The notes under the pieces are model-generated. The model did not search any database, was not told the origin of the DNA, and saw nothing but the letters and a program-made list of their open reading frames with translations. This document shows positions 53,593 through 63,846 of a stretch of 64,000 bases of DNA, one piece after another (position 1 is the first letter of the stretch; each line of letters opens with the position of its first letter). Made by a program: the position numbers and the translations under genes. The stretch spans positions 206,840 to 270,839 of the forward strand of contig NZ_SSHH01000002.1 in the NCBI RefSeq assembly GCF_004965515.1, read 5' to 3'. Origin of the DNA: Alteraurantiacibacter aquimixticola. Lineage in GTDB: Bacteria; Pseudomonadota; Alphaproteobacteria; Sphingomonadales; Sphingomonadaceae.

Positions 53593-53686
53593 CGTCATTG
53601 CGAGCTGCGACGCAGCGAAGCAATCCAAGGCCGATGCGCGCAAACGCCCTGGATTGCCGCGTGGCCTATGGCCACTCGCAATGACG
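53593..53686. repeat. Interspersed palindromic repeat (TCATTGCGAG family)
   Basis: CGTCATTGCGAG (53593-53604) and its exact complement CTCGCAATGACG (53675-53686) enclose a second inverted pair around CAATCCA and TGGATTG, forming a cruciform-capable 94-bp unit. The TCATTGCGAG...CTCGCAATGA end is a widely occurring short interspersed palindrome in alphaproteobacterial genomes. It sits 16 bp after the cupin gene and 16 bp before the 3' end of queA. Confidence 0.85.
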
Positions 53687-53702
53687 AAGTTGGTCTCTCT
53701 AT

Positions 53703-54734
53703 CTAAGGGAGCAAAAGACTGGAATCGCCATAGCTGTAGAAGCGATACCCTTGCGCAATCGCGTGGGCATAGGCGGCCTGCATGCGGTCGAGCCCCATGA
53801 GGGCGCTGACCAGCATGAACAGCGTGGACTTGGGCAGGTGGAAATTGGTCATCAGCCCGTCCACGCCGCGGAAGCGGTAACCGGGCGTGATGAAGATCGC
53901 TGTATCGCCTTCGAAGGGGTGGATGATCCCGTCCTCATCCGCCGCACTTTCCAGCAGGCGTAGCGCGGTGGTGCCCGCGGCAATGATTCGGCCGCCCTTG
54001 GCGCGCGTTTCGTTGAGCAGCTGGGCGGTCTCCGCATCGATGCGGCCGAATTCGGCATGCATGCGGTGGTCCGCCGTATCCCCGGCCTTGACCGGCAGGA
54101 AGGTGCCTGCGCCCACATGCAGGGTCAGCGTGGTGCGGATCACCCCGCGCTCGTCCAGCGCATCGAGCAGGCGCTGGGTGAAATGCAGCGATGCGGTGGG
54201 CGCCGCCACCGCGCCTTCCTCGCGCGCGAAGATGGTCTGATAGTCCTTGCGATCCTGCTCGTCGGTCTCTCGCTTGCCGGCGATATAGGGCGGCAGCGGC
54301 ATGCGCCCTGCCCGCTCCAGCAGCACTTCGACCGGCTCACCCCCCTCAAAGGCGAGCGTGAAGCTTCCGTCCTCGTGGCGCTTCTCCGCGATGGCGGAAA
54401 CATCGGCCGGGAATTCCAGCACATCGCCCTCACGCACGCGCTTGGCATTACGGATGAAGGCCTGCCAGCGGCGCAAGTCCACGCGCTTGTGCAGCGTTGC
54501 GCCAATGCGCGCCTCTCCGCGCCGCCCTTCCAGCTGGGCGGGAATGACGCGGGTGTCGTTGAAGACCATCACGTCGCCGGGCTCGAGCAGCTGCGGCAGG
54601 TCGAGCACGCCGCGATCCTCGAACGGCGCATCTGCCCCGCGCACCACCAGCATGCGCGCGGCATCGCGCGGCCGCACGGGGCGCAGCGCTATAAGTTCTG
54701 GCGGGAGGTCGAAATCGAACAGGTCAACGCGCAT
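53703..54734 (-). CDS. queA: S-adenosylmethionine:tRNA ribosyltransferase-isomerase
   Basis: The 343-residue enzyme transfers and isomerises the ribosyl part of SAM onto preQ1-tRNA to give epoxyqueuosine. Family segments are [20 protein letters not shown] (N-terminus), [18 protein letters not shown] (near 54), [20 protein letters not shown] (near 178), [19 protein letters not shown] (near 200) and [19 protein letters not shown] (near 292). Length is normal. It is preceded by the cyclophilin gene on the same strand and followed by the repeat and the cupin. It belongs to the same pathway as tgt downstream. Confidence 0.97.
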   Translation of the reverse strand: MRVDLFDFDLPPELIALRPVRPRDAARMLVVRGADAPFEDRGVLDLPQLLEPGDVMVFNDTRVIPAQLEGRRGEARIGATLHKRVDLRRWQAFIRNAKRVREGDVLEFPADVSAIAEKRHEDGSFTLAFEGGEPVEVLLERAGRMPLPPYIAGKRETDEQDRKDYQTIFAREEGAVAAPTASLHFTQRLLDALDERGVIRTTLTLHVGAGTFLPVKAGDTADHRMHAEFGRIDAETAQLLNETRAKGGRIIAAGTTALRLLESAADEDGIIHPFEGDTAIFITPGYRFRGVDGLMTNFHLPKSTLFMLVSALMGLDRMQAAYAHAIAQGYRFYSYGDSSLLLP

Positions 54735-54782
54735 GCGCGGCCCCTAGCCGCTCAAACGCATCGCGCCAATATGCGCGAGGTC

Positions 54783-55466
54783 TTACTCGCTCTGCGAGTT
54801 GCTCAGTATGTCGGCGGTGATGATCTGCTGCGGGCGCTCGGGCTGGGGCATCATCTGCGGCACGCCGTCGGCGGCAATGCTCGCCTGCAGGATGCGCGTG
54901 GGATTGGCCGGCGGCTCGCCCCGCTCGATCGCATCGACACCGTCCATCCCGGCAATCACGCGGCCGAAATTGGTGTAGTTCCGGTCGAGCGCAAAACGCG
55001 GATAGAAGACGATGAAGAACTGCGAGTTGGCGCTGTCCTCTTCCTGTGCACGGGCCATGGAGACGCTGCCGCGCACATGCGGGAACTGGTTGAATTCCTC
55101 AGCCAAGTCGGGGAGCGTCGATCCGCCCTGCCCGGTACCGGTGGGATCGCCCGTCTGCGCCATGAAGCCGTCGATCACGCGGTGGAAGATCACGCCATTG
55201 TAAAAACCGTCACGGGTGAGTTCCTTGATCCGTTCGACATGGCTGGGCGCCCACTCAGGCACCAGGCGAACGGTGACGCGCGTTCCGTTCGACAGGTCGA
55301 GATACCACAGGTTCTCAAGATCCTCTGTCGGATCGTAGTTGGCGGCGATCGGAATGCGGCGGGCTGGCTGCTGCTCACCCTCGGCCGCAGCGTCCTGCGC
55401 CATGGCCGGGCCGGCCAGCGCGAAAGCGGCAAGGAAAGCGAAGAAGCGTGTGAAAAGTGTCTTCAT
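54783..55466 (-). CDS. Periplasmic cyclophilin-type peptidylprolyl isomerase
   Basis: The 227-residue protein has a signal peptide (FFAFLAAFALAGPAMAQ, cleavage near 24). The cyclophilin domain spans about 50-205, with NGVIFHRVIDGFMAQTGDPT carrying the catalytic Arg, GSVSMARAQEEDSANSQFFI and FGRVIAGMDGVDAIERGEPP. It is exported, so it should accelerate proline isomerisation in the periplasm. The ATG at 55466 (MKTLFTRFFAFL) gives a proper signal peptide; a TTG 69 bp upstream does not. It lies between coaD and queA, a typical alphaproteobacterial context. Confidence 0.95.
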   Translation of the reverse strand: MKTLFTRFFAFLAAFALAGPAMAQDAAAEGEQQPARRIPIAANYDPTEDLENLWYLDLSNGTRVTVRLVPEWAPSHVERIKELTRDGFYNGVIFHRVIDGFMAQTGDPTGTGQGGSTLPDLAEEFNQFPHVRGSVSMARAQEEDSANSQFFIVFYPRFALDRNYTNFGRVIAGMDGVDAIERGEPPANPTRILQASIAADGVPQMMPQPERPQQIITADILSNSQSE

Positions 55467-55562
55467 GGTCAAGTTCGGAGATATCCCGGATGAAATCTTG
55501 CGGCATGCCCTAGGGCGAAGGCGCTGACAGTTCAATGAACAGCTGCATGGCCACCCACAGGA

Positions 55563-56075
55563 TCAGCGATCCCCCTTGCGGCCGACCTGCTCGACCCGGG
55601 CCACCACCTTGTCGCGGATGGCCGGACTGACGAAGCGGGAAACGTCGCCGCCATAGAGGGCGATTTCCTTCACCAGCTTGGAGGCGATCGGCTGCAGCGA
55701 GATATCTGCCATCAGGAAGACCGTTTCGATCCCGGCATTCAATTGCTGGTTCATGCCCGCCATCTGGTACTCATATTCGAAGTCCGCCACGGCGCGCAGG
55801 CCGCGGATGATCATGGTGGCGCCCTCGCGCTCGGCGACGTCCATCAGCAGCGCATCGAACCCCTTGATCTCGACATTGTCGAGGCCGAGGCGCTCCACTT
55901 CGCTGGCGACCATCTCCATCCGCTCTTCGGGCGTGAACATGGGGTTCTTGGAAGGGTTGGTGGTGACGCCGATGATCAGCCGGTCCACCAGCTTTGCCCC
56001 GCGCCGCATGATATCGGCATGGCCCAGCGTGAACGGGTCGAAGGTGCCGGGATAAAGGCCGATGCGCGTGGTCAT
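55563..56075 (-). CDS. coaD: Phosphopantetheine adenylyltransferase
   Basis: The 170-residue nucleotidyltransferase adenylylates 4'-phosphopantetheine to dephospho-CoA. The substrate/ATP motif TFDPFTLGHADIMRRG contains the TxGH signature (Thr16 to His19). The later ISLQPIASKLVKEIALYGGD aligns with the conserved SS-x-x-K-E region, and DFEYEYQMAGMNQQL is present near 93. Its start overlaps the ispA stop (ATGA), so the genes are coupled. Length and motifs are fully normal. Confidence 0.97.
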   Translation of the reverse strand: MTTRIGLYPGTFDPFTLGHADIMRRGAKLVDRLIIGVTTNPSKNPMFTPEERMEMVASEVERLGLDNVEIKGFDALLMDVAEREGATMIIRGLRAVADFEYEYQMAGMNQQLNAGIETVFLMADISLQPIASKLVKEIALYGGDVSRFVSPAIRDKVVARVEQVGRKGDR

Positions 56076-56980
56076 CAGCGATCTCTCTCAACGACAAAGC
56101 GGGCCAACGCACGCAGCAGATCGGCTTCCTTGCCATGCTGGACGAGGTGGCCCACCGCCTGGTCAGACAGGGCACGGGCCTGTTCGCGCGCCTTGTCGGC
56201 GCCCATCAGCGAAACGAAGGTTGCCTTGCCCTGCTCCGCATCCTTGCGCAGCGCCTTGCCGGCCTTCTCCTCGTCACCATCATGGTCGAGCAAATCGTCG
56301 GCAATCTGGAAGGCGAGGCCGATGTCGCGGGCATAGGCGCGCAAATGGCCGCGCGCCTCCTCCGGCACCTTGCCAAGGATCGCGCCCATTTCCACAGCTG
56401 CGCCCAGCAAGGCACCAGTCTTGAGCTGCTGCAGGCGGGTTACGGTGTGGAGATCGAATTCCTCCCCGTCCGCCACCATGTCCATGACCTGGCCACCGGC
56501 CATCCCATTGTGCCCGCTGGCGGTGGCGAGGGCCGCCACCATCTCGGCGCGGATGAAGGGATCGGGGCTGATCTCGCGCATGGCGAGGAGTTCAAATGCC
56601 AGCGCATGGAGCGAATCGCCCGCCAGCACGGCAATCGCCTCGTCGAAGGCCTTGTGCAGGGTGGGCTTGCCGTGGCGCATGTCGTCATCATCCATGCAGG
56701 GCAAATCGTCATGGATCAGCGAATAGACATGGATCGCCTCGATCGCACAGCCTGCACGCACCGCCGCCTGGCGTGAGGCGCCGTACATCTCCGCCACCGT
56801 GACCAGCAGCAGCGGGCGCACCCTTTTGCCACCGCCGATAGCGGCATAGCGCATGGCCTCGACCAGCGAGGCGCGGGCATCCTCGGGAACGGGAAGGATT
56901 GCATCGAAAGCGGCATCCACCTCGCGCTGGATGCGCTGCAGGCCGCGGCCCAGCAAATCGTCTGCGAGGACGAGTCCCAC
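56075..56980 (-). CDS. ispA: Polyprenyl (farnesyl) diphosphate synthase
   Basis: The 301-residue prenyltransferase condenses isopentenyl diphosphate with allylic diphosphates to make farnesyl diphosphate for quinones, carotenoids and undecaprenol. The first Asp-rich motif is in LIHDDLPCMDDDDMRHG (near 86-95) and the second in AFQIADDLLDHDGD (near 227-233). GGKRVRPLLL (near 47) binds isopentenyl diphosphate. A GTG at 56980, 8 bp after the xseB stop, gives VGLVLADDLLGRGLQRIQRE, matching family starts; the longer reading lies inside xseB. Its stop overlaps coaD. Confidence 0.95.
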   Translation of the reverse strand: MGLVLADDLLGRGLQRIQREVDAAFDAILPVPEDARASLVEAMRYAAIGGGKRVRPLLLVTVAEMYGASRQAAVRAGCAIEAIHVYSLIHDDLPCMDDDDMRHGKPTLHKAFDEAIAVLAGDSLHALAFELLAMREISPDPFIRAEMVAALATASGHNGMAGGQVMDMVADGEEFDLHTVTRLQQLKTGALLGAAVEMGAILGKVPEEARGHLRAYARDIGLAFQIADDLLDHDGDEEKAGKALRKDAEQGKATFVSLMGADKAREQARALSDQAVGHLVQHGKEADLLRALARFVVERDR

Positions 56981-56987
56981 CGCCCCG

Positions 56988-57236
56988 TCAGCCTGCGTCG
57001 AAAGGTTCGGTGGCCGCCGGCTTGCCGTCGGCACCAGCCACGATCTTCTCGATCCGCGCCTGCGCCGCGTCCAGCCGCGCCTGGCAATGGCCGCGCAGCG
57101 CCTCTCCGCGTTCATAGAGGGCAATCGATTCGTCGAGCGGCACTTCACCGCTCTCGAGCCGCTTCACCACCTCTTCGAGCGCTTTCAACGCGTCCTCGAA
57201 GCTCATTTCGCCGATATTTGCAGCCTGCTGGTCCAT
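56988..57236 (-). CDS. xseB: Exodeoxyribonuclease VII small subunit
   Basis: The 82-residue small subunit of exonuclease VII degrades single-stranded DNA with XseA. The typical pattern is [20 protein letters not shown] (near 14), followed by [20 protein letters not shown] and [13 protein letters not shown], all helical. The ATG at 57236 gives [16 protein letters not shown], the usual length; the longer frame overlaps purL's promoter. It is followed by ispA, the familiar xseB-ispA arrangement, and is divergent from purL with 85 bp between. Confidence 0.95.
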   Translation of the reverse strand: MDQQAANIGEMSFEDALKALEEVVKRLESGEVPLDESIALYERGEALRGHCQARLDAAQARIEKIVAGADGKPAATEPFDAG

Positions 57237-57321
57237 ATGCGCCGGTTTGGCGGGGACAGCGCGCATGGTCAAGCACGGCAGGACTAGCGACTCCCGTTCT
57301 TGCCCGCTAATGGCTGCGCCC

Positions 57322-59556
57322 ATGTCCGAAATCACCTCAGAAGTCGTCGAGGCGCACGGCCTCAGCCCCGAAGAATATGACCGCGTGCTGCATGCACTGG
57401 GTCGCGAGCCCAACCTGGTCGAGCTGGGTATCTTCTCCGTCATGTGGTCCGAGCATTGTTCCTACAAGAGCTCTCGCCTGCACCTGAAGAAGCTGCCGAC
57501 CGAAGCGCCGTGGGTGATCTGCGGCCCGGGCGAGAATGCCGGCGTTATCGATATCGGTGACGGGCAGGCGGCAATCTTCAAAATGGAGAGCCACAACCAC
57601 CCCAGTTACATCGAGCCCTACCAGGGCGCGGCGACGGGCGTTGGCGGCATCCTGCGCGACGTCTTCACCATGGGCGCGCGCCCGGTGGCCAATGCCAATG
57701 CGCTGCGCTTCGGCCGTCCGGACCATCCGAAGATGAAGCACCTCGTCCAGGGCGTGGTCGCGGGCATTGGCGGCTATGGCAATTGCGTGGGCGTGCCGAC
57801 CGTGTGCGGGGAGACGAATTTCCACCCCGCCTATGACGGCAATATCCTGGTCAACGCGATGACCGTTGGCGTCGCCGATACGGACAAGATCTTCTATTCC
57901 GCCGCGACCGGCATCGGGAACCCGATCGTCTATGTCGGCTCCAAGACCGGGCGTGACGGCATCCATGGCGCGACCATGGCGAGTGCCGACTTCGCCGAGG
58001 ATTCGGAAGAGAAGCGCCCCACCGTGCAGGTGGGCGATCCCTTCACCGAGAAGCTGCTGATCGAGGCATGCCTCGAACTTATGGCCACCGATGCGATCGT
58101 CGCCATCCAGGACATGGGCGCGGCTGGCCTCACCTCCTCCAGCGTGGAAATGGCCACCAATGGCGAGACGGGCATCCGCCTCGACATGAACAAGGTACCC
58201 TGCCGCGAGGAAGGCATGACGCCTTACGAAATGATGCTGAGCGAGAGCCAGGAGCGTATGCTCATGGTGCTGAAGCCCGGCAAGGAAGCGATGGCGGAAG
58301 AGATTTTCCGCAAGTGGGAACTCGATTTCGCGGTTATCGGCGAAGTCACCGACACGCGCCACATGGTGCTCGAATTCGACGGTGAAGTGGTTTGCGATAT
58401 CCCGCTCGGCCCGCTTGCCGCCGATGCGCCCGAATACGACCGGCCCTATATGTCGATGGAGGACTACATCGCCTGGGCCGGCATTTCGCCGATGCAGAAC
58501 CGCCCGGATACGGACGATGTCGGCGGGGACCTGCTGAAGCTGCTCGCCAGCCCCAACCTCTCCTCGCGCAAGTGGATTTCGGAGCAATATGACAGCCAGG
58601 TTGGCGCGGACACGCTGCAGACCGGCGGCGATGCGGGCGTGGTGCGCGTGCATGGCACGAAGAAGGCGCTGGCGATCACCACCGATTGCACCCCGCGCTA
58701 TGTCCACGCCAACCCCTATGAAGGCGGCAAGCAGGCGGTGGCGGAAGCGTTCCGTAACCTCTGCGCGGTAGGCGCGCGCCCGCTGGCGATTACCAACTGC
58801 CTCAACTTCGCCAATCCGCAGCGCCCGGAAATCATGGCGCAATTCGTCCATGCGCTGGACGGCATGGGCAACGCGTGCCGCGTACTCGACTTCCCGATCG
58901 TGTCGGGCAATGTCAGCCTCTATAATGAAAGCAAGGCGACCGGCGGCGGCTCCGCCATCCTGCCCACGCCCGCCATTGGCGGTGTTGGCCTGATCGACGA
59001 CTACGACACGATGATGACCATGCCTTTCAAGAACGAAGGCGATGCCATCTACCTCGTCGGCTCAGAGGCATGGGCCACACCCGATCCGGAACGCTCGCAT
59101 CTCGGCAAGTCGCTGTGGCTGTCCGAAATCCATGGCCGCGACGAAGGCCGCGCTCCGCCCGTCGACCTGACGCTGGAAAAGAATGCGGGCGAGACGATCC
59201 GTGAGCTCATCGAGGCCGGCCTTGTCAGCGCGGTGCATGACGTTTCCGATGGCGGCCTTGCGGTTGCGCTTGCCGAAATGGCGATCGCCAGTGGCCTGGG
59301 TGCCGAAGTCTCCGCGAATGAGGACTATACCGCCGCCGCTTGGTGGTTCGGCGAGGACCAGGGCCGCTACGTCATCACCGTTCCCGATACCGATGCCTTC
59401 AACGCGCAGCTCGCCAAGGGCACGCGCGACGAGGACACCGCCCTCGTCGGCTTCCGCCGCCTGGGTACGGTCACGGGTGACAGCCTGTTCGGCAAGTCAG
59501 TCGAAGAACTGCGCGCGGCGCACCAGTCCTTCTTCAAGGACTGGATGGAAGCGTAA
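57322..59556 (+). CDS. purL: Phosphoribosylformylglycinamidine synthase subunit II
   Basis: The 744-residue ATP-dependent subunit of the purine pathway converts FGAR to FGAM in complex with PurS and PurQ. This is the small-type PurL (no fused amidotransferase). It shows [20 protein letters not shown] (near 41), [20 protein letters not shown] (catalytic His-rich region, near 90), [17 protein letters not shown] (near 265) and a second AIRS-like half from about 420. The start is the ATG at 57322 ([13 protein letters not shown]); the open frame extends upstream without a good ribosome binding site. purQ and purS are not adjacent. Confidence 0.97.
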   Translation: MSEITSEVVEAHGLSPEEYDRVLHALGREPNLVELGIFSVMWSEHCSYKSSRLHLKKLPTEAPWVICGPGENAGVIDIGDGQAAIFKMESHNHPSYIEPYQGAATGVGGILRDVFTMGARPVANANALRFGRPDHPKMKHLVQGVVAGIGGYGNCVGVPTVCGETNFHPAYDGNILVNAMTVGVADTDKIFYSAATGIGNPIVYVGSKTGRDGIHGATMASADFAEDSEEKRPTVQVGDPFTEKLLIEACLELMATDAIVAIQDMGAAGLTSSSVEMATNGETGIRLDMNKVPCREEGMTPYEMMLSESQERMLMVLKPGKEAMAEEIFRKWELDFAVIGEVTDTRHMVLEFDGEVVCDIPLGPLAADAPEYDRPYMSMEDYIAWAGISPMQNRPDTDDVGGDLLKLLASPNLSSRKWISEQYDSQVGADTLQTGGDAGVVRVHGTKKALAITTDCTPRYVHANPYEGGKQAVAEAFRNLCAVGARPLAITNCLNFANPQRPEIMAQFVHALDGMGNACRVLDFPIVSGNVSLYNESKATGGGSAILPTPAIGGVGLIDDYDTMMTMPFKNEGDAIYLVGSEAWATPDPERSHLGKSLWLSEIHGRDEGRAPPVDLTLEKNAGETIRELIEAGLVSAVHDVSDGGLAVALAEMAIASGLGAEVSANEDYTAAAWWFGEDQGRYVITVPDTDAFNAQLAKGTRDEDTALVGFRRLGTVTGDSLFGKSVEELRAAHQSFFKDWMEA

Positions 59557-59577
59557 GAGGGGAGCTGGGTCGGCGGG

Positions 59578-60462
59578 TCAGCCCGCCACCCAGTCCTCTT
59601 CGCGGATTTCCAGCAGCTTGAGCAGCGCGGTCAGGTCACCGCGGTCGATCCAGCCATTGGCGGCGAGGCGCGCCTTGGGCTTGGCGTAATAGGCGATGCC
59701 ATAGGTCGACGCTTCCAGCATCGGGATGTCGTTTGCGCCGTCGCCAGCACCCATGCTCTGCGCGCCATTGCCACGCTGCTCCATCTCTTCCAGCAGCACG
59801 CGCTTCTTCACCGAGCTATCGGTGATCGCACCCACCAGCCCGCCGGTCAGCTTGCCGCCAGCAACCTCAAGGCGGTTGCCGACCACACGCTCGAATCCGA
59901 TCGTCTCTGCCACCGGATCGGCGAAGTGGTGGAAGCCGCCAGTCACCAGCACGGTGCGGCAGCCACGGCTCTTCAGCGTTTCGACCAGCACGCGCGCGCC
60001 GGGATTGGGGCGAATGCGTTCGTCGAGGCAACGCTGGATCGCGCCTTCCTCAAGCCCGGCGAGCAGGCCGACACGCTCGCGCAGGGCGGCCTCGAAATCG
60101 AGCTCGCCCTGCATGGCGCGTTCGGTGATGGCGGCGATCTGCGGTTTGAGATTGGCGAAATCGGCCAGCTCATCGATGCATTCCTGGCCGATCATGGTCG
60201 AATCCATGTCCGACACGAAGACGTCCGGCACGCGGATATCATCCCGCGCAATAATCGCATCGCTGGGGGAGAAATGCTCGTCCAGCACGCGGCGCAGCAC
60301 CGCCATGTCGTCCCCCGGCAACTCCAGCTGCAGCACGTCGCCGCAGAAATCCAGCATCTGCGCGTGGGCGAGCGGGAGGCCCGCTTCGGCCAGCGCGGCG
60401 GTGGCTGCTTCGAGACGTGTTTCCAGCGTGACGGGGTCTGCTATCAGGCGGGCAATGAGCAA
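59578..60462 (-). CDS. serB: Phosphoserine phosphatase
   Basis: The 294-residue HAD-family enzyme dephosphorylates phosphoserine, the last step of serine synthesis. An N-terminal ACT-like region (about 1-75) precedes the HAD core. The core has motif [16 protein letters not shown] (nucleophile Asp near 88), motif [17 protein letters not shown] (near 178), KKRVLLEEM (Lys) and [15 protein letters not shown] (near 255). The best start is a TTG at 60460-60462 with GGAG seven to eight bases upstream, giving LLIARLIAD. An ATG at 60498 would add 12 residues and overlap miaA further. It converges with purL and is divergent from, and overlaps, miaA at the 5' end. Confidence 0.93.
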   Translation of the reverse strand: MLIARLIADPVTLETRLEAATAALAEAGLPLAHAQMLDFCGDVLQLELPGDDMAVLRRVLDEHFSPSDAIIARDDIRVPDVFVSDMDSTMIGQECIDELADFANLKPQIAAITERAMQGELDFEAALRERVGLLAGLEEGAIQRCLDERIRPNPGARVLVETLKSRGCRTVLVTGGFHHFADPVAETIGFERVVGNRLEVAGGKLTGGLVGAITDSSVKKRVLLEEMEQRGNGAQSMGAGDGANDIPMLEASTYGIAYYAKPKARLAANGWIDRGDLTALLKLLEIREEDWVAG

Positions 60463-61399
60463 GTCTGTATCTCCAGGGGCGAATCCGGTCGCGCTCATCG
60501 CAGGGCCGACCGCCAGCGGCAAGAGCGATCTGGCCGTGAAGCTGGCATTGACGCTGCAAGAGGCAGGCCGCGAGGCCGTGGTGATCAACGCCGACAGCGC
60601 GCAGGTCTATGCCGATTTGCGCGTCCTGAGCGCACGGCCCTCCGAGGAGGAAATGCAGGGCGTGCCACATGTACTGTTCGGCGCGTGGGACGGGGCCGAG
60701 GCCTGCTCCGCTGCCGACTGGGCCGCGCGCGCCAAGGCGGAGATTGCGGCGGCGCATGCCAGAGGCGCGGTGCCGGTCCTGTGCGGCGGGACGGGGCTCT
60801 ATATACGCACCTTGCTCGAAGGCATCGCCCCGGTGCCGAAGATCGATCCGGCCATTCGCGAAGAGGTCCGCGCCCTGCCCGTCGAGGAAGCCTATGCAGC
60901 GCTGCAAGGCGAAGACCCCGACCGCGCGGCGCAGCTGGCGCCCGGCGACACGCAGCGGATCGCCCGCGCATTGGAGGTGGTCCGCTCCACCGGTCACCCG
61001 CTCGGCTGGTGGCAGCAGCGCGAGGAAGGCGGGATCGGTGACGAGATCACCCTCGCCCCGCTCATCCTGCTGCCCGAACGCGAGGCGCTCTACGCCCGCT
61101 GTGACATGCGCTTCGAACACATGCTGGAGGCAGGCGCGATTGCCGAGGTCGAAGCGCTCCTTGCACGCGATCTCGATCCCGACCTGCCGGTAATGCGTGC
61201 CATCGGTGTGCCCGAAATTGCCGCGATACTGCGCGGGGAGATGACCCGCGAGGAGGCGCTCGCCGCCGGCAGCCAGGCGACCCGGCAATACGCAAAACGG
61301 CAATATACGTGGCTCCGCCACCAGCCCCCGCAAGAATGGCCACGCCAAACGCCAGAAAATGTCGATTTGAAGACACAGTTTGAAATTTTATTTGCATAG
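60455..61399 (+). CDS. miaA: tRNA dimethylallyltransferase
   Basis: The 314-residue enzyme adds the isopentenyl group to A37 of tRNAs reading UNN codons. The P-loop is [18 protein letters not shown] (Gly17-Ser24). Further motifs are [20 protein letters not shown] (near 44-63), [20 protein letters not shown] (near 108) and [19 protein letters not shown] (near 167). The C-terminal part with [15 protein letters not shown] is typical. The ATG at 60455 gives [20 protein letters not shown]. It overlaps the 5' end of divergent serB, and its end precedes the ilvB promoter by only 7 bp. Confidence 0.95.
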   Translation: MSKSVSPGANPVALIAGPTASGKSDLAVKLALTLQEAGREAVVINADSAQVYADLRVLSARPSEEEMQGVPHVLFGAWDGAEACSAADWAARAKAEIAAAHARGAVPVLCGGTGLYIRTLLEGIAPVPKIDPAIREEVRALPVEEAYAALQGEDPDRAAQLAPGDTQRIARALEVVRSTGHPLGWWQQREEGGIGDEITLAPLILLPEREALYARCDMRFEHMLEAGAIAEVEALLARDLDPDLPVMRAIGVPEIAAILRGEMTREEALAAGSQATRQYAKRQYTWLRHQPPQEWPRQTPENVDLKTQFEILFA

Positions 61400-61405
61400 A
61401 AGGGG

Positions 61406-61434
61406 TTGACAGGACATTTCCTGTCTCATAGCTA
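61406..61434 (+). promoter_or_regulatory. Putative ilvB promoter with internal inverted repeat
   Basis: TTGACA at 61406-61411 is a consensus -35 element, and TAGCTA (61429-61434) lies at a 17-base spacing as a -10-like sequence. The perfect palindrome ACAGGA-CATT-TCCTGT (61410-61425) overlaps the end of the -35 element and fills the spacer. That is the ideal position for a repressor or activator dimer to regulate branched-chain amino acid genes. Confidence 0.55.
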
Positions 61435-61468
61435 GCGCCAAGTCAGTTTACCTGTTGGGGAGGAGCGG

Positions 61469-61492
61469 CCCGGCACGAGCGATCGTGTCGGG
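61469..61492 (+). promoter_or_regulatory. Stem-loop in the ilvB leader
   Basis: CCCGGCACGA and TCGTGTCGGG form a 10-bp stem (one G-U pair) with a GCGA tetraloop about 50 bp before the ilvB GTG. No T-run follows and no branched-chain-codon leader peptide is visible, so classical attenuation is not supported. A role in mRNA stability or translation is possible. Confidence 0.4.
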
Positions 61493-61544
61493 TCCGTCAT
61501 TTCCGGCGCAGGAAAATCGATCCGAAGCATTCGGGAGAAGTAAA

Positions 61545-63287
61545 GTGAACGAGGAACGCAGCGGCGCTGCGATATTGTGCGAAACGCTGGTGCGCCAGGG
61601 CGTCGAATTCGTTTTCGGCTATCCCGGCGGCGCGGTTCTGCCCATCTATGACGAGCTGTTTTCGGATGACCGCATCCGTCACATCCTCGTCCGGCACGAG
61701 GCTGGCGCGGCGCATGCGGCCGAAGGTTATGCCCGCTCCACCGGCAAGGCCGGCGTGGTGCTCGTCACCTCCGGCCCCGGCGCGACCAATGCCATTACCG
61801 GCATTGCCGACGCCTTCCTCGATTCCATCCCGCTGGTGGTCATCACCGGACAAGTGGCGACGAACCTGATCGGCACCGATGCCTTCCAGGAAGCCGATAC
61901 GGTCGGCCTCACGCGCCACTGCACCAAGCACAATTACCTCGTGAAGGACCCAGCAGACCTCGCCGCGACGGTGGAGGAGGCGTTCGAGATCGCCACCACC
62001 GGCCGCCCCGGCCCGGTCGTGATCGACATTCCCAAGAACGTGCAGGTCGCCACCGCCTGGCTGCCCGACGGCCCGATCCAGCGGCCCAAGCGCTATCACC
62101 CGCGCATGGTTGCTGCCGCTGACGAGATCGGCGAGGCGATGGAAATGATCGCCAATGCCAAGGCACCGATCTTCTATACCGGTGGCGGCGTGATCAATTC
62201 CGGCCCGCGCGCCACCGAATTGCTGCGCAAGCTGCAGCAGCTGACCGGCGCGCCCGTCACCTCCACGCTGATGGGCCTGGGCGCCTTCTCCGCCGATCAT
62301 CCAGACTGGCTGGGCATGCTGGGTATGCACGGGACGCTGGAAGCCAATATGGCGATGAACCAATGCGACGTGATGGTGAATATCGGCGCGCGTTTCGATG
62401 ACCGCGTGACCGGCCGCCTCGATGCGTTCAGCCCGGATTCCAAGAAAATCCACATCGATATCGACCGCGCCAGCATCAATAAGGTGGTGCCGGTGGACCT
62501 CGGCATTGTCGGCGATTGCGCCACGGTGCTCGAGCAGCTGATCGAGGCATGGGGCAAGCGCCCCGCCAACGACCTCGGCGAATGGAAGGCGCGCATTGCC
62601 GGCTGGCGCGCGCGCGAAAGCCTCGCCTATCCGGCCAGCAGCGAGGCGATCATGCCGCAGCTGGCGGTCGAGCGTCTGTTCGCGCTGACAAAGGATCGCG
62701 ATCCCATCATCACCACCGAAGTGGGCCAGCACCAGATGTGGGCCGCGCAGTATTTCGGCTTCATGGGCCCGAACAAGTGGCTCACCTCCGGCGGCCTGGG
62801 CACGATGGGCTATGGTCTGCCCGCCGCGATCGGCGCGCAGCTGGGCAATCCGGATTCGCTGGTGATCGACGTTGCCGGTGAGGCATCGATCCAGATGAAC
62901 ATCCAGGAGCTGGGCACAGCCAGCCAGTTCCGCCTGCCGGTGAAGGTGTTCATCCTCAACAACGAATATATGGGCATGGTCCGCCAATGGCAGGAACTGA
63001 CCTATGAAAGCCGCTATTCGAATTCTTATTCGGACAGCCTGCCCGATTTCGTGAAGCTCGCCGAAGCCTATGGCTGGAAGGGCATCCGTATCCACGACGA
63101 ATCCGAACTCGACGCCGGGATCGAGGCGATGATCGCGCATGACGGGCCGGTGATGGTCGATTGCCAGGTGTCGAAGGAAGCCAACTGCTTCCCGATGATC
63201 CCCAGCGGAGCGGCGCATACCGACATGCTGCTTTATGGCGACCAGGTCGCCGGAACCCTTGAAGACGAAGCGAAGGCGCTGGTGTGA
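61545..63287 (+). CDS. ilvB: Acetolactate synthase large subunit (biosynthetic)
   Basis: The 580-residue TPP/FAD enzyme condenses pyruvate (with pyruvate or 2-oxobutyrate) to acetohydroxy acids, the first common step of valine, leucine and isoleucine synthesis. The catalytic Glu is in [17 protein letters not shown] (near 47). The central FAD region follows, and the TPP motif appears as [20 protein letters not shown] (near 440) in the alphaproteobacterial form rather than GDGSF. The C-terminus includes [20 protein letters not shown]. The start is a GTG at 61545 preceded by GGGAGAAG. The stop overlaps the ilvN start (TGATG). Confidence 0.96.
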   Translation: MNEERSGAAILCETLVRQGVEFVFGYPGGAVLPIYDELFSDDRIRHILVRHEAGAAHAAEGYARSTGKAGVVLVTSGPGATNAITGIADAFLDSIPLVVITGQVATNLIGTDAFQEADTVGLTRHCTKHNYLVKDPADLAATVEEAFEIATTGRPGPVVIDIPKNVQVATAWLPDGPIQRPKRYHPRMVAAADEIGEAMEMIANAKAPIFYTGGGVINSGPRATELLRKLQQLTGAPVTSTLMGLGAFSADHPDWLGMLGMHGTLEANMAMNQCDVMVNIGARFDDRVTGRLDAFSPDSKKIHIDIDRASINKVVPVDLGIVGDCATVLEQLIEAWGKRPANDLGEWKARIAGWRARESLAYPASSEAIMPQLAVERLFALTKDRDPIITTEVGQHQMWAAQYFGFMGPNKWLTSGGLGTMGYGLPAAIGAQLGNPDSLVIDVAGEASIQMNIQELGTASQFRLPVKVFILNNEYMGMVRQWQELTYESRYSNSYSDSLPDFVKLAEAYGWKGIRIHDESELDAGIEAMIAHDGPVMVDCQVSKEANCFPMIPSGAAHTDMLLYGDQVAGTLEDEAKALV

Positions 63288-63802
63288 TGAAGATACAGCA
63301 TCGCGAATCCGAACGGCATGTGCTGACCATCGTGGTCGATAACGAGCCGGGGATCCTGGCCAAGATCACCGGCCTGTTCACCGCGCGCGGATACAATATC
63401 GACAGCCTGACAGTGGCGGACATCTCCGAGGACCACCACATCAGCCGGATCACCGTGGTCACCAACGGCCCTCCCCCCGTGATCGACCAGATCATGGCGC
63501 AGCTGGAGCGGCTGGTGCCCGTGCACAAGGTCACCGACCTCACCGATGAAGGCCCGCATGTCGAACGCGAGCTGGCGCTGATCAAGGTCGCCGGCAAGGG
63601 CGAGGACCGGGTCGAGGCGCTGCGCCTGGCCGATGTGTTCCGCGCCAGCGTGGTGGACACGACGACCTCCAGCTTCATTTTCGAGCTGACCGGAACGCCG
63701 GAAAAGATCGACAGCTTCGTCGCCCTGATGCGCGAGCTGGGGCTGGTCGAAGTCGGCCGCACCGGCATCGTCGGCATGATGCGCGGGGCGGAGGCCGCCT
63801 GA
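63287..63802 (+). CDS. ilvN: Acetolactate synthase small (regulatory) subunit
   Basis: The 171-residue subunit activates IlvB and confers valine feedback control. The N-terminal ACT domain (about 1-80) reads HVLTIVVDNEPGILAKITGL, with the conserved Asn/Glu near the ligand site and FTARGYNIDSLTVADISEDH. The C-terminal domain (about 85-165) includes ALIKVAGKGEDRVEALRLAD and FELTGTPEKIDSFVALMREL. The ATG at 63287 overlaps the ilvB stop; a GTG three bases earlier is possible. The family is also named ilvH. It is followed by ilvC after 146 bp. Confidence 0.96.
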   Translation: MKIQHRESERHVLTIVVDNEPGILAKITGLFTARGYNIDSLTVADISEDHHISRITVVTNGPPPVIDQIMAQLERLVPVHKVTDLTDEGPHVERELALIKVAGKGEDRVEALRLADVFRASVVDTTTSSFIFELTGTPEKIDSFVALMRELGLVEVGRTGIVGMMRGAEAA

Positions 63803-63846
63803 CAGTCCGCGAAGGACAGCGAATCAAGTTTCAAAAAAGATCACAT

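Noticed and set aside
61400-61544. Leader-peptide attenuator before ilvB
   Set aside because: There is no short reading frame rich in Leu, Ile or Val codons, and the hairpin has no T-run.
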